From: Planctomycetaceae bacterium
GTDB taxonomy: Bacteria; Planctomycetota; Planctomycetia; Planctomycetales; Planctomycetaceae
Assembly (NCBI GenBank): GCA_021732995.1
Contig: JAKFWA010000027.1
Span: 1-64,000, forward strand
Length of the DNA: 64,000 nt
Direction of reading: 5' to 3'
A program made the translations under genes and the position numbers. The notes beneath the pieces were generated by a model. The model did no database searches. It was given only the letters and a program-made list of their open reading frames with translations, and was not told the DNA's origin. Of this stretch, positions 20,832-30,362 are shown one piece after another (the first letter of the stretch is position 1; each line of letters starts with the position of its first letter).

Positions 20832-20979
20832 GGGGTCTCTTTCTGGGAGTTCTGGGGGGTGAATTCGACGGCCGCTGTCGGCCACTGGTCTTGTAGTTGA
20901 ATCCGAACACAAAGAGGAGAAACGAGACTCCAGCATCAAGCGGGATGTCTCGCTTCACAACCTGCTTCGCGTCCGGTGG

Positions 20980-21510
20980 TTAGGCGGCAGTTGGATCTTC
21001 GTGAGCAGCCCGCTCAGCGATATCGACGGTCTCTTCATTGGACCGCAGCAAAGCGATGCGTCCCGTGCGTACCAGTTCCAGAATTCCGAACGGACGCATC
21101 AGGTCAACAAAGGCTTCCAGCTTCTGTTCACGGCCGGAGATTTCGATCATCACATGCGCCGGGCTGACATCCACAATCAACGCGCGGAAGATGTCGACCA
21201 GTTCCTTGATCTCCGAACGTTTCTCAGCCGTCGCCGAAACCTTCAGCAGCATCAGGTCGCGCTCGACGAATTCGCGGTTCGAGAAATCGATGACGCGGAC
21301 TACCGATACGATCTTCTCTAGCTGTTTGCGTACTTGATCGAGTGTTCGATCATCGCCGCTTACGACGAAAGTGATCCGGGAGAATTCGCTGTTCTCCGTC
21401 TCACCTACCGCGAGGCTTTCGATATTGAACGCACGGGACGCGAGCATCCCGGAAATCTGAGCCAGAACGCCTGGCTGATTCACAACAACAGCGGACAGAA
21501 CGTGTTTCAT
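20980..21510 (-). CDS. ilvN: Acetolactate synthase small (regulatory) subunit
   Basis: Regulatory subunit that confers valine feedback on acetolactate synthase. The 176-residue protein starts MKHVLSAVVVNQPGVLAQIS, the ACT domain, with SRAFNIESLAVG and SRITFVVSGDD, and ends with the small-subunit C-terminal domain (RTGRIALLRSNE). ATG 21510 is preferred over the longer 21540 start because the ACT domain begins directly there. It is immediately upstream of ilvC on the minus strand, the usual partnership, but the catalytic subunit gene is elsewhere. Confidence 0.95.
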   Translation of the reverse strand: MKHVLSAVVVNQPGVLAQISGMLASRAFNIESLAVGETENSEFSRITFVVSGDDRTLDQVRKQLEKIVSVVRVIDFSNREFVERDLMLLKVSATAEKRSEIKELVDIFRALIVDVSPAHVMIEISGREQKLEAFVDLMRPFGILELVRTGRIALLRSNEETVDIAERAAHEDPTAA

Positions 21511-21694
21511 GGTGGTTGGAAGCGTCAAAGTTCTGAGCACGCGGGCCTGAGAACACTCAGCAAACTGCTGGTTCGGGGCCGCCGAAGAGCGGGCATCCTA
21601 GTGGTGAGATATGCGCGAAACAACGATGCCCTAACGAGTTTTGGATCGCGCCGTCAGACCTTGCCCACCTCACCAGACGCACCTGACAGGCGCG

Positions 21695-22711
21695 CTACTC
21701 CGGCCCGGCAAGCAATGGTTTGATCACCCGACAGCCGATCTTCCCGAGTTGTTCGGTCAGTTGAGCAAAAGTCGCGTCGTCCGCGTACGTTCCGACGATG
21801 GCTCCCCCGGACCCCGCGAACTTGGCGGGCACGCCCACGCTGCGAGCGGTCTCAATCATCTGAATGTGCGATGGCGACAGGTCGCAGATCGTCCGTCGCG
21901 TATCGAAGTTTTCGTTCATCAACGCAGCGAGGCGGTCGAAATCACCTGCCAACAACGCCTCACGTGACTGTCTGGCCAGATCGGCAAACTTCCGCATCGC
22001 CGCATGAACTTTCTGGTCACCGGCCTGATACCGAGCCTTCAGCGGACCGTGAGTGACCTCAGTCGGCTCGCCGGCTTCGAGCGAGTAGGCCACGTACAGA
22101 TTTGGCAGCAAAGACAATGGCAAACGCTCGTACGCGCCGACTGCCAGGCCATCGACGATCCGTTCCTTCTCTTTCGAGAAGTCCATATAGACCAGGCCCT
22201 CCATGCACTGGATGACGCGGTCCTGAAGCCCACCCGCGATGCCGAGTTCCTTCGTCTCAACTCCCAAGGCCAACGAGGGCTGCACTTCGAGTGGAATCTC
22301 AACTCGGTAGAACTTCATCAACGCCCGCAGTGTCGCCACGATGATGGCGCTCGACCCAGCCAGCCCGACCGCTCGCGGAATGTTCGATTGATAGCGGATC
22401 GAAAAGTTGCGGCTATGCAGTGCAATGCCCTTGGCTTGGCAGTACTCGACAAAGCCCTTGATGGTGGCTTTCACCAGCCGCACGCCGCCGTAATAGCCGT
22501 GCAGCTTCACGCCCTGCTGTAATTCTTGGATCGAACTAAACCGAGTGCGATCGTCATCACTGAGGATGATTTCGATTTCTTCCCACTCATAGAGCACGAC
22601 TTCCGCCCAGAAGTTGCGGACGATCACCGACAGCGTGCAGCCGTTGTATCCATCGGATGGATTGCCGACCAAACCGGCTCGAGCAAAGGCACGCTGACGA
22701 ATCAGTTCCAT
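21695..22711 (-). CDS. GHMP-family sugar kinase, glucuronokinase-like
   Basis: The 338-residue protein has the three GHMP motifs: RAGLVGNPSDGYNG near the N terminus, the ATP loop IPRAVGLAGSSAIIVA at about residues 110-125, and the C-terminal KFAGSGGAIVG. The pattern N-I-P-R-x-x-G-L-x-G-S-S-A is the form seen in plant-type glucuronokinases and related sugar-1-kinases, so a sugar acid or sugar is a likely substrate; this is inference. It lies 22 bases after the MotE-like gene on the same strand. Confidence 0.8.
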   Translation of the reverse strand: MELIRQRAFARAGLVGNPSDGYNGCTLSVIVRNFWAEVVLYEWEEIEIILSDDDRTRFSSIQELQQGVKLHGYYGGVRLVKATIKGFVEYCQAKGIALHSRNFSIRYQSNIPRAVGLAGSSAIIVATLRALMKFYRVEIPLEVQPSLALGVETKELGIAGGLQDRVIQCMEGLVYMDFSKEKERIVDGLAVGAYERLPLSLLPNLYVAYSLEAGEPTEVTHGPLKARYQAGDQKVHAAMRKFADLARQSREALLAGDFDRLAALMNENFDTRRTICDLSPSHIQMIETARSVGVPAKFAGSGGAIVGTYADDATFAQLTEQLGKIGCRVIKPLLAGPE

Positions 22712-22733
22712 GATGGCTACTTGGCACGGTCTT

Positions 22734-23411
22734 TCAGGGGAGAGCCGGCGCTGCGGGTGGCGAAGTTGACTGGTCGGATTTGACAGGTTCGCCGGGCGAG
22801 ACCTGTGGCTGAGCCTTCTTTTGTAACACGAGTTCCGTCAGTTCCGTCGCCAGTTCCAGATTCGTGCGCGAGATCTCGAGGACAACTGCGGCCGCGCGTC
22901 GGTCGCTCATTAAAGTCAGCAATTTCACCACCGCGTCCGTCAGGTCGTCCCGCACCATCTGGATGAAGATCTTCGCCGCGGCTTCGGGTGGCAAACTGTC
23001 GCAAAGCTCACCCAGGCGTTTCAGCCGATCACTCGCCTTCGAATGCATCGATGTCTGAGGTGTTCCTGCGTTCGTTTCTGGCGGTTGCGTGCCGGGAGTG
23101 CTTTGCGGAATCTCTGCAAGTGAGGGGATCTTTAGCGACTGATCCAACGCTTTGTCTGCCGCCGCCTGCAGTTGAGCGATCAGGTCGCGTTCGGATCGAG
23201 ATTCCTCGCCGTCGGACGTACGCGGTTGTCCCTTGGCTGGCGCAGATTCGGCACGCTTCGGCTCAACTCGATCTGGCGATGGCAGCAAGTTGAGTCCGCC
23301 TTCGGTAACCGGCATCGCAGGTATTCGGGACGGAACCAGAAACATCACCACGCAGCCGAATCCTACGGCGATGGCAAGTAGTAATATGAGTTGAGGCAGC
23401 GTCTTCATCAT
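22734..23411 (-). CDS. Membrane protein with MotE/MgtE-N-like domain
   Basis: The 225-residue protein has one N-terminal transmembrane helix (PQLILLLAIAVGFGCVVMFL), a long charged Ser/Pro/Glu linker, and a helical module at about residues 130-185. That module includes LCDSLPPEAAAKIFIQMV and MSDRRAAAVVLEIS, resembling the FliG/MgtE-N/MotE helical repeat. MotE partners flagellar stators in some bacteria, but no motility genes are nearby, so the role is open. Pro/Ser-rich C terminus. Start ATG 23411 or the adjacent ATG 23408. Confidence 0.65.
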   Translation of the reverse strand: MMKTLPQLILLLAIAVGFGCVVMFLVPSRIPAMPVTEGGLNLLPSPDRVEPKRAESAPAKGQPRTSDGEESRSERDLIAQLQAAADKALDQSLKIPSLAEIPQSTPGTQPPETNAGTPQTSMHSKASDRLKRLGELCDSLPPEAAAKIFIQMVRDDLTDAVVKLLTLMSDRRAAAVVLEISRTNLELATELTELVLQKKAQPQVSPGEPVKSDQSTSPPAAPALP

Positions 23412-23604
23412 GACCGACGTTTCACGGACGCGAGTTCCGGGTTTGCGACGATCCCGAGGATATGATCATGGCGTTGAGGATGGTCAAGAGCTTTCGCTGC
23501 AGGCAGCACGTTGAGGGTTAAAGGACGGATAGCGCACGTCGCCGTCGACCACGCGGTAATGTCTGGCACTCGTCGCATCGGGTAGGCCAACTTCAGCTTC
23601 CACT

Positions 23605-23650
23605 AAAAAGGCGTGACTCAGAGGTTCAGCCCCCTGAGTCACACGCTTTC
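23605..23650 (-). terminator. Intrinsic terminator after sialate O-acetylesterase gene
   Basis: GCGTGACTCAG and its complement CTGAGTCACACGC (with a two-base bulge) form a strong stem between 23611 and 23650. On the minus strand it is followed by a run of T (GCCTTTTTAG). It is 24 bases beyond the stop of the esterase gene at 23674. Confidence 0.85.
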
Positions 23651-23673
23651 TCAGAATAAATTGCTCCGCCTGG

Positions 23674-25143
23674 TTATCTCTTCGTGCGGAACGGTGAAGC
23701 TGGCAGTCCGGCTTTGTTGACCAGATTCGGCTCAGCCAGTTGATGCCAGCCGAAACGCACCGACGCAGGCTTCTCGACCTTGTCACTCGACACCAGCACC
23801 GTGTCTCCGTCAATCACAGCGGTCGCGTCGACGTACTCACCAGATTCGCCCGCAATCTGGAACCAGCTCAGCGGCTTATCATCGCGAGACTTCAAGCCCG
23901 CACCGTGCTCGAACTCGATACGGATCTTCGAGCCTTCTGCCTTCATGCCTTTGTAGAGCGGCCCCGAGTAGGTCAGGTCGTTCTTGCCGTAGACCTTCGC
24001 CAAAGCCCACAGAGCGAGCCGCTTACCGACATCCTGCTTGTTCTTCGGATGAATGTCCTTGAGGTTCGTGATGTCCGTCGTCACGGCCATGCCGGTATTC
24101 TTCACGGACGACAGAATGCTGGTTTGAGCTTCCCAGATCTCCGGCAAGGCAACTTCGCTGCCCTGATAGGTGTAGGGAGCCAGTTGCACGAAATAGAACG
24201 GGAAGTCGCCCTGTCCCCAGACCTTGCGCCAGCCAGCGATCAGCGCCTGCATCTTCTTGGCGTACAGCATGCCTTCGCCGCGATTGGATTCGCCCTGATA
24301 CCACAGTGCTCCCCGAATGGCGAAGGGCACCAACGGATACACATTGGCGTTGTAGAGGTGCGTTGGTGCTCCGGCGTTGCCATTCACTTGTGGCTCAGGC
24401 TTGCCTTCGGCTTTCGCCTTGGCTGCAGCAGCGGAGAAGTCGGCCTGCTGCTTCGAGGCAGCCGTTCCGATGCCCTGAACTGCGGCGTCGTCGACCCCCG
24501 CGAAGCCTTCCGGAGGAGTCCATGGCTCGATGCGGGTACCGCCCCACGAGGTGTTAATAATCCCCACAGGCACATCGAGTTCCTGATGAATGGTGCGTCC
24601 GAAGTAATACGCTACGGCTGAGAAGCCGCCGACAGTCTGCGGCGAGCATTCCGTCCACACCACGGCCGGGTCGACATCGTTCTGCGGAACAATCTTGGCC
24701 GTCTTCTTGGGAGCCACGTTGAAGAGTAGAATTTTCGGAAACTTCGCGGCAGCGATTTCAGCCTGAGGGTTATCAGAGATCGCAACCGACCATTCCATGT
24801 TGGACTGGCCCGAACCGACCCAGACTTCACCGACCAGTACGTCGGTCAGTTCGATCTTGTTCTTGCCGGCCACGGTGATCGTGTGGGGGCCACCGGCCTT
24901 CATCGCGGGCAGCTTGGCGGTCCACTTGCCCTGATCATTGGTTTTGCCTTTGGCGCTCGAGTCACCAATCGTGACCGAGACCTCTTCACCGGCATCCGCC
25001 CAACCCCAGAAGGTCAGCTCGGTATCACGCTGCAGGACCATGTGGCTGCCCAGCACATTCGGCAGCTTCACGTCGGCCTGGGCAGCGGCCTGCATACCCA
25101 GCGCGAGAGCAATCGCGGCAACAAATCGAAGCGTCAGTTTCAT
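23674..25143 (-). CDS. Secreted sialate O-acetylesterase / SGNH-type esterase
   Basis: Predicted carbohydrate esterase that removes acetyl groups from sugars. The 489 residues start with a signal peptide (LRFVAAIALALGMQAAAQA). The SGNH block I is VGSGQSNMEW (nucleophile Ser, about residue 113) and the C-terminal block is DIHPKNKQDVGKR, giving the Asp-x-x-His pair. Supporting blocks are GIINTSWGGTRIEPW and GALWYQGESNRGEG. All catalytic positions appear intact. Planctomycetes often encode several such enzymes for glycan degradation. It stands alone with its own terminator. Confidence 0.9.
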   Translation of the reverse strand: MKLTLRFVAAIALALGMQAAAQADVKLPNVLGSHMVLQRDTELTFWGWADAGEEVSVTIGDSSAKGKTNDQGKWTAKLPAMKAGGPHTITVAGKNKIELTDVLVGEVWVGSGQSNMEWSVAISDNPQAEIAAAKFPKILLFNVAPKKTAKIVPQNDVDPAVVWTECSPQTVGGFSAVAYYFGRTIHQELDVPVGIINTSWGGTRIEPWTPPEGFAGVDDAAVQGIGTAASKQQADFSAAAAKAKAEGKPEPQVNGNAGAPTHLYNANVYPLVPFAIRGALWYQGESNRGEGMLYAKKMQALIAGWRKVWGQGDFPFYFVQLAPYTYQGSEVALPEIWEAQTSILSSVKNTGMAVTTDITNLKDIHPKNKQDVGKRLALWALAKVYGKNDLTYSGPLYKGMKAEGSKIRIEFEHGAGLKSRDDKPLSWFQIAGESGEYVDATAVIDGDTVLVSSDKVEKPASVRFGWHQLAEPNLVNKAGLPASPFRTKR

Positions 25144-25417
25144 ATCAAATCGTCCTTCCCAGAAGAGAAACTACGACGGGCGCACTCCAAATCACCCCTC
25201 ACCTGGCTTGCGCAATCGTGTTCGGCAGGTGGTTGGTAGAGTCGTGGAATGGCAGTCGCTGTGTGGTGCTTTGTTGTCTCTGGGCGTCGAGCAATCAAGT
25301 GGAAGCGAGGTCAGGACGCCGGGCGCTGCGCAGCAGCGGGACGGCCACGGCCGCCGGGAAAACATCGAGCGGGTGGAAAGGATGACTGTACTTTTTCGCG
25401 GCCTGCAGCACGGACAG

Positions 25418-25875
25418 TTAGCTGAGTTGAGCGTCCAGTTCGGCATCGCTCACCCAGCCTGGCAGATGAAATTGATTCGCTTCGAAGGAGCATTTCGTCG
25501 GTTGTTTGCCCGTGCGCGGTTGGATCGGCAGACAGACGGTGCAGGCCGCGTACATCGGCAATGACACGCCGTTGGCGTTCTCCGCGACCAGATGTCGTGT
25601 GCCCAGCACGCACTTCAACCAGCGAAAAACAGGTCCATCGACCAGCGGTAGCGATACTCCAAGACCACCAGATCGGCATCCAAATCCAGCAGGTTCGTGA
25701 CCAGCCACAGCTCGTGGACATGCTGGTCGCGTTCCACACCTTCACGACCACCAGAGTCACCGGCGGCCCTACTCACTCCCGCCTGACGTGCCGCGGCGCT
25801 GATCGGTCGCTCTGCCTGCACGCGCCGGGCGATGTCAGCCTGTCGATTCACTGCGGCTCCGGGCTCAGTATGTCG
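25418..25875 (-). pseudogene. Decayed IS4-family transposase C-terminal fragment
   Basis: Reading the minus strand from about 25875, one frame encodes ERPISAAARQAGVSRA and then LWLVTNLLDLDADLVVLEY and RYRWSMDLFF. At about 25624 it runs out of frame in a run of T. A second frame continues FRWLKCVLGTRHLVAENANG and GVSLPMYAA to a stop at 25418. Joined, this is the YREK segment of IS4-type DDE transposases, Y-x2-R-x3-[E]-x6-K. A single missing base breaks the frame, and the catalytic Glu reads Asp. The N-terminal DD portion is gone. It lies directly beside the parA stop, so an insertion or excision once happened here. No inverted repeats or target duplication were found. Confidence 0.75.
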
Positions 25876-25877
25876 AA

Positions 25878-26702
25878 TCAGGCGGCGACCAATTGTGGCT
25901 CGATGACCGACTCCTCCATCGCGATGACCTCGTCGACGAGGCCGAGGTAATCCGCCGCTCCGGGACACTTCGGGGCATAGTCGAAGATGGATTGTCCGAA
26001 GCTCGGCGATTCCGCGAGCTTGATGTTGCGACGGATGCGGGTCTTGAAGAGCTTCGCATCCGCCCACGGCGTATCGGATTCGCTTCGAGACAGAAAATCT
26101 CCCAGGTCATCACAAACGTCGTTGGCCAGACGAGTGCCGGTCTCATACAGGCAGAAGATGATTCCGCTGACCCTCAGTTCGCGGTTGAGTCTTCGACTGA
26201 CAAGAGCTGTCGTGGAGAACAATTTCGACAGACCCTGCAGCGCGAAAAAGTGTGGCTGCACGGGAATGAAAACTTCCTTGGCGGCAGTGAGCGCGTTGAT
26301 CGTCAGCACGCCCAGGGACGGAGGGCAGTCCATAACGACATAGTCGTAGGTTTCGGTCTGCGCGAGTTCCTTGAGGGCCTCCCGCAAGATGACTTCCCGC
26401 ACGGGCGAATCAACCAGTTCCATTTCGGCCGCCGCAAGATCAATGTTCGACGGAGCCAGCCACAGGTTCTTCGACACCAGTTGCCGTACCGCCTGCATGT
26501 TCTTGCGTTGTGCGAACACGTCGTAGACCGTGGGCATGTTGCCATCGGCTTCCACACCGAGGTGGATAGAGGCGTGGCCCTGAGGGTCGAGGTCCAACAC
26601 CAGCACCCGTTTGCCGCGAGCTGCCAGCCCTGCCGAAAGATTCACACTGGTGGTCGTCTTGCCGACGCCACCCTTCTGATTCATGACGGTAATCGTTCGC
26701 AT
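25878..26702 (-). CDS. parA: ParA/Soj-type P-loop ATPase
   Basis: Partition ATPase that moves DNA or cargo by ATP-dependent dimerisation. The 274-residue protein has the deviant Walker [21 protein letters not shown], Walker A' [16 protein letters not shown], and Walker [17 protein letters not shown]. Length is typical. The start at 26702 has AAGGA 6 bases upstream. No parB or parS is adjacent; the only ParB-like gene in the window is at 59426, inside another element. The gene may serve the chromosome or another cargo. Its 3' end abuts an IS remnant. Confidence 0.9.
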   Translation of the reverse strand: MRTITVMNQKGGVGKTTTSVNLSAGLAARGKRVLVLDLDPQGHASIHLGVEADGNMPTVYDVFAQRKNMQAVRQLVSKNLWLAPSNIDLAAAEMELVDSPVREVILREALKELAQTETYDYVVMDCPPSLGVLTINALTAAKEVFIPVQPHFFALQGLSKLFSTTALVSRRLNRELRVSGIIFCLYETGTRLANDVCDDLGDFLSRSESDTPWADAKLFKTRIRRNIKLAESPSFGQSIFDYAPKCPGAADYLGLVDEVIAMEESVIEPQLVAA

Positions 26703-26999
26703 GGGAATCCTTTCCCGACAGCTAATTAGTCCGCTCGGTCCATGTCTTCAATCGCGCGGCATGCCAGCCTTCCCGGCCGACACCTCGCGGAGCAACGCAC
26801 TCTAAAGTTCCGGCGTCAGATCACCAATACCGTTCCGGAATCAGCGTCCTGAAGTCGCCGAGATGATGGCTTAACTACGAATTGCCGTTTCGACGGATCG
26901 TAGCCTGGCACCTGAATGAAGGCCCTGATGATCTCGCTCTGCGTGCAGTGTTGTTCTAGTCACGCTTAAAACCGGCTATGCAGCACCTGACTCATGCGT
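26703..26999. other. Intergenic region upstream of parA
   Basis: About 300 bases between the parA start and the stop of the zinc-ribbon membrane protein. It should contain the parA promoter, and no parS-like 16-base palindrome was recognised. No gene or clear hairpin is seen. Confidence 0.5.
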
Positions 27000-28043
27000 T
27001 CATTCTGGTGTGGGGTGCAAAGTGTAAAGAGCCGGTTGCGAGTAGAATTCGGCCAACTTCTCCTTCACCTTTTTGTGTCGAGTTCGAAGAGCATACCACC
27101 CCCGCCACTCGTCGATCTCGTGTGCCGCCAGAAGGTAGCCAGCGTAGCTGCCGCTGTAGAACGCGAGGATCAGGATGGGAACAGAGCCGAGCACCAGCAT
27201 CATGTCGCGGGTCGTGCCGCGCGGACCAAAGGAGTTGAGCGCGAGCCAGTAAACTGAGAACAAGCAACAAAAGGTTCCGAGCAGGGCTGCCCACGTCAGC
27301 CGTTTGCGCCGACGCGCGCAAGAGTCGCAGCAAGGCACACTGAGTTGCCCTTGAGAAAGCATGCTGGGGCAGTAGTAGTGCTTTGTCGGCGCCAGGCAGT
27401 CCATACACATGCCCGGTAACCCGTGTCGGGCCAACTGCACTACAAGCTCTTTGCTCTCGGCATCCAGCTTCGGCACTGTCACTGGAGTGAGAATTATTTT
27501 TCCTCCCGGAATCATGCGTGGCAGTAGCGCGGGCGGCGCAAGCAGTCCCTTGTGGTGCTTGGGAATCCTCTGAAAACTCGCCTCATCATAGCGCCTGCGG
27601 CGAAAGTAGAAGGAGATGATCCCCGCCAGTGCTGCAACTGCGCAGGTCGCAAAACCCCACCAGCCGACGCGAGTGACTCCGGCCACGGCCAGGCTTATCG
27701 CACACGCGATCATGCTGAAGACCCAACAGGCAATCGCCTTGATAACCCAACGGCGAGCTCGGACGAGAGCCACCTGCCATCTCATCTTCTTTTGAATCGT
27801 TCCGCACTGCGGACACGGCACCGGGTCGTGGCAATAGTTGAGTAGGTCCTGCAATCTGTTGTTTGCCTGAACAGCAGCGGCTTCCGATGCCCCGGACTTG
27901 TTTAATGCGTACAAGGTTGCCGCCTCGCCCGTCCCGACACGAACCAGGTCATAAAAGTATTCCTGGGAGCACTTCTCGCACGAAACCCGTCGCAGCGTCG
28001 AACCGACCTGCCATGCCCTGTAGACGTGCCTAAGAACGATCAT
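27000..28043 (-). CDS. Membrane protein with zinc-ribbon cysteine pairs
   Basis: The 347-residue protein has a CEKCSQEYFYDL pair at about residues 23-26, CPQCGTIQKK near residue 80, and a later group with CMDCLAPTKHYYCPS and CCDSCARRRK, suggesting two zinc-ribbon modules. Between and after them are about four hydrophobic helices (IACWVFSMIACAISLAVAG, LGTFCCLFSVYWLAL). The ATG at 28043 has AAGGA just upstream, so it is preferred over 28094. No family recognised; the layout recalls planctomycete proteins of unknown function. Confidence 0.75.
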   Translation of the reverse strand: MIVLRHVYRAWQVGSTLRRVSCEKCSQEYFYDLVRVGTGEAATLYALNKSGASEAAAVQANNRLQDLLNYCHDPVPCPQCGTIQKKMRWQVALVRARRWVIKAIACWVFSMIACAISLAVAGVTRVGWWGFATCAVAALAGIISFYFRRRRYDEASFQRIPKHHKGLLAPPALLPRMIPGGKIILTPVTVPKLDAESKELVVQLARHGLPGMCMDCLAPTKHYYCPSMLSQGQLSVPCCDSCARRRKRLTWAALLGTFCCLFSVYWLALNSFGPRGTTRDMMLVLGSVPILILAFYSGSYAGYLLAAHEIDEWRGWYALRTRHKKVKEKLAEFYSQPALYTLHPTPE

Positions 28044-28240
28044 CTTCTTCCTTGAAAATGAAAACGTGGACTGGCGGTTTCGGACTCTGATCAACCGTGA
28101 GGCAATCTAGCCGAACTTCTTCAAACTGCTGAAGACGAAGTGACTTGAGCGTCAATCACTTCAGCACCGCGTTTGAGCGATAGAGCAACTGCCTGTTCGA
28201 CGATCATGGCCAGCCGACAACATCGCGAGAATGATTCGCG

Positions 28241-29644
28241 TTAAGCGAGCAACGCATCGATCACTTTGGCTCCGGTGACTTCGGAGTCCGTCAGGCTGGT
28301 GTCGCGGCCATCATACGGGACCGCCAGGCGGCGGTGGTCGATTCCCAACGTATGCAGCAGCGTGGCATGCAGGTCGTGCACGCTGACGACGTCATGGACC
28401 GCCTTGTAGCTGAAGTCGTCGGTGGCTCCGTGAATGTGGCCGCTCTTGAATCCGCCGCCGGCCAGCCAGAGCGAAAAGGCGTGTCGGTTGTGGTCTCGAC
28501 CGTCCTTGCCTTGAGACACCGGCAGCCGCCCAAATTCACCAGTCCACAGCACGATGGTTTCATCCAGCAGCCCGCGCTGCTTGAGATCCTGCACCAGAGC
28601 GGCACTGGGTTGATCGGTGCGGTTGCACAGACCTTTCAGGCTTTCGGCGTTGCGGCTGTGAGTATCCCAAGGCTGGCCGCTGAGGAAGAGTTGCACAAAC
28701 CGCACGCCACGTTCGATCAGGCGACGAGCCAGCAGGCAACGCTTGCCGTATTCGGCGGTTGCGGGTTGGTCGATTCCATACATTCGCCGGGTGGCTTCTG
28801 TCTCCTGACTGATATCCAGAGCTTCGGGCACCGCGGTCTGCATGCGTGCGGCAGTTTCAAAGTTGGTGATGCGCGCGGCCAGCTCCGTATTCTCAGGGTG
28901 CCTCTGCAGATGCCGCCGATTGATTCGTTCCAGAAAGGCGAGTTGATTCTGCCTGGCCTTCGCCACGGTGCCCGGCGGAGATTCCAGATTCAACACGGGT
29001 GAGTTCCCCGATCGAAACGGCGTCCCCTGATAGATCGCGGGCAGCCAGCCACTTGACCAGTTGCGTTCGCCGTCTACCGGAAGTCCGCCAGGATCGGCCA
29101 GCACGACGTAGGCTGGCAAGTTGGCGTTCTCTGAACCCAAGGCGTAGACCACCCAGGAGCCCCAGGCCGGCATACCCGCTAAAAAACGGCCGCTGTGGAT
29201 CAGGCGCAGGGCCGATTCGTGATCGACCGATTCTGTCATCATGCTGCGGACCAGCGTGATGTCGTCCACAATCCCGGCCGTATGGGGGAGCAACTCGCAC
29301 AACTGCATCCCGCATTCACCGTGAGGCCGGAAGCGGTAAGGGCTACCCAGCACATTGCCCTTTTGTTTGTCAAAATGAATCTCCAACTCGCCAGCGGGAT
29401 AGGGCTGACCGTCGTATTTTTGAAGGGCAGGCTTTCCGTCGAACAGGTCCATCTGAGACGGACCTCCATGCTGGAACAGGCACACAATCGACTTCGCTCG
29501 CTCGACTTTAACTTCGTTCGCTGATGCCTGCTGCCCGAGTAGCCATGCCAAAGCCAGTGACCCGAGATTGCCAGCCGAGCGACTGAAGAAAGCGCGGCGG
29601 GTGACGTCATCCGCGGCGGGTGGGAAGCCAGTCAACTGCGGCAT
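28241..29644 (-). CDS. DUF1501 domain protein with Tat-type signal
   Basis: DUF1501 is a sulfatase-like family very common in planctomycetes, often paired with DUF1549/DUF1553 proteins. The 467 residues start with a twin-arginine-like leader (TRRAFFSRSAGNLGSLAL), so it may be exported by Tat. Domain landmarks are CLFQHGGPSQMDLFDGKPAL, VRSMMTESVDHESALRLIHS and the C-terminal WTGEFGRLPVSQGKDGRDHN. ATG 29644 is preferred over 29743 because the leader begins there. Its partner gene, on the same strand at 30363, is separated by a small plus-strand gene. Confidence 0.88.
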   Translation of the reverse strand: MPQLTGFPPAADDVTRRAFFSRSAGNLGSLALAWLLGQQASANEVKVERAKSIVCLFQHGGPSQMDLFDGKPALQKYDGQPYPAGELEIHFDKQKGNVLGSPYRFRPHGECGMQLCELLPHTAGIVDDITLVRSMMTESVDHESALRLIHSGRFLAGMPAWGSWVVYALGSENANLPAYVVLADPGGLPVDGERNWSSGWLPAIYQGTPFRSGNSPVLNLESPPGTVAKARQNQLAFLERINRRHLQRHPENTELAARITNFETAARMQTAVPEALDISQETEATRRMYGIDQPATAEYGKRCLLARRLIERGVRFVQLFLSGQPWDTHSRNAESLKGLCNRTDQPSAALVQDLKQRGLLDETIVLWTGEFGRLPVSQGKDGRDHNRHAFSLWLAGGGFKSGHIHGATDDFSYKAVHDVVSVHDLHATLLHTLGIDHRRLAVPYDGRDTSLTDSEVTGAKVIDALLA

Positions 29645-29795
29645 ATTCAACTCATTCTGAAGGAGCGAGCACCACATTACGCTGGACAGAAGGTTGCACG
29701 GACAAAGAGTCGCCAGAAGCCTCTTGAAAGCGTAACTGCTCATCGTTCAGATTGCTTGATGGGAAAGCGGGTAACGCCACACGAAGGACGATTCA

Positions 29796-30290
29796 ATGCG
29801 CGAGGCGCCGGACGGAGGTCATGACGCTGTAGTAATGCTGGCAGCGGGAGTCGTGCTGGCCTTCGGGGCGTCATTTTGCGCCTTCTTCATTCTGTTCGCC
29901 GCGGAGAATGCCTCGAATGCGTTGCTGATCGCGGTTGCAGGCTTCACCGTGGCTGTCGGCCTGATCTGGATTCTCAGCACGGAACCGATGGACCCCGAAG
30001 AAAAACGTCACTGGTGGTCACGTCTGCTGCGACGTCGGTTGCCAACCAGGACCTATCGGCCCAAACCTCGGATGAAGACCAAGGTCATTGAAATTGAATA
30101 CGGCACGAATGAGCCTCCGTCCGTCGAAAGCGTGCGACAGATCAAATCGGAAACAGACGGGGTGAGAAACTGGTCGCCGAAAACTCGCCCTCAGTCATCG
30201 CCAGAGCCACACCCCTCGCAACCCGGCGACAGCCCCTTGACTCGGCCGGAGGGCACATCACCGCAGTCTGCTGGCCCGAGTGCAAGCTGA
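29796..30290 (+). CDS. Small two-helix membrane protein of unknown function
   Basis: The 164-residue frame starts at ATG 29796 and encodes two hydrophobic helices (AGVVLAFGASFCAFFILFAA and NALLIAVAGFTVAVGLIWIL) followed by a Pro/Ser/Arg-rich cytoplasmic tail. No family recognised. It sits on the opposite strand between DUF1501 and its usual partner, an unusual arrangement for that pair. The helix pattern and compact gap placement support a real gene, but expression is unproven. Confidence 0.55.
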   Translation: MREAPDGGHDAVVMLAAGVVLAFGASFCAFFILFAAENASNALLIAVAGFTVAVGLIWILSTEPMDPEEKRHWWSRLLRRRLPTRTYRPKPRMKTKVIEIEYGTNEPPSVESVRQIKSETDGVRNWSPKTRPQSSPEPHPSQPGDSPLTRPEGTSPQSAGPSAS

Positions 30291-30362
30291 TGAGAAGTCA
30301 CTGAGGAGTTGGGTAGACGATGTTGAACCCAAAACGTGGAACTCTCAGTCCGCTTTTTGACA

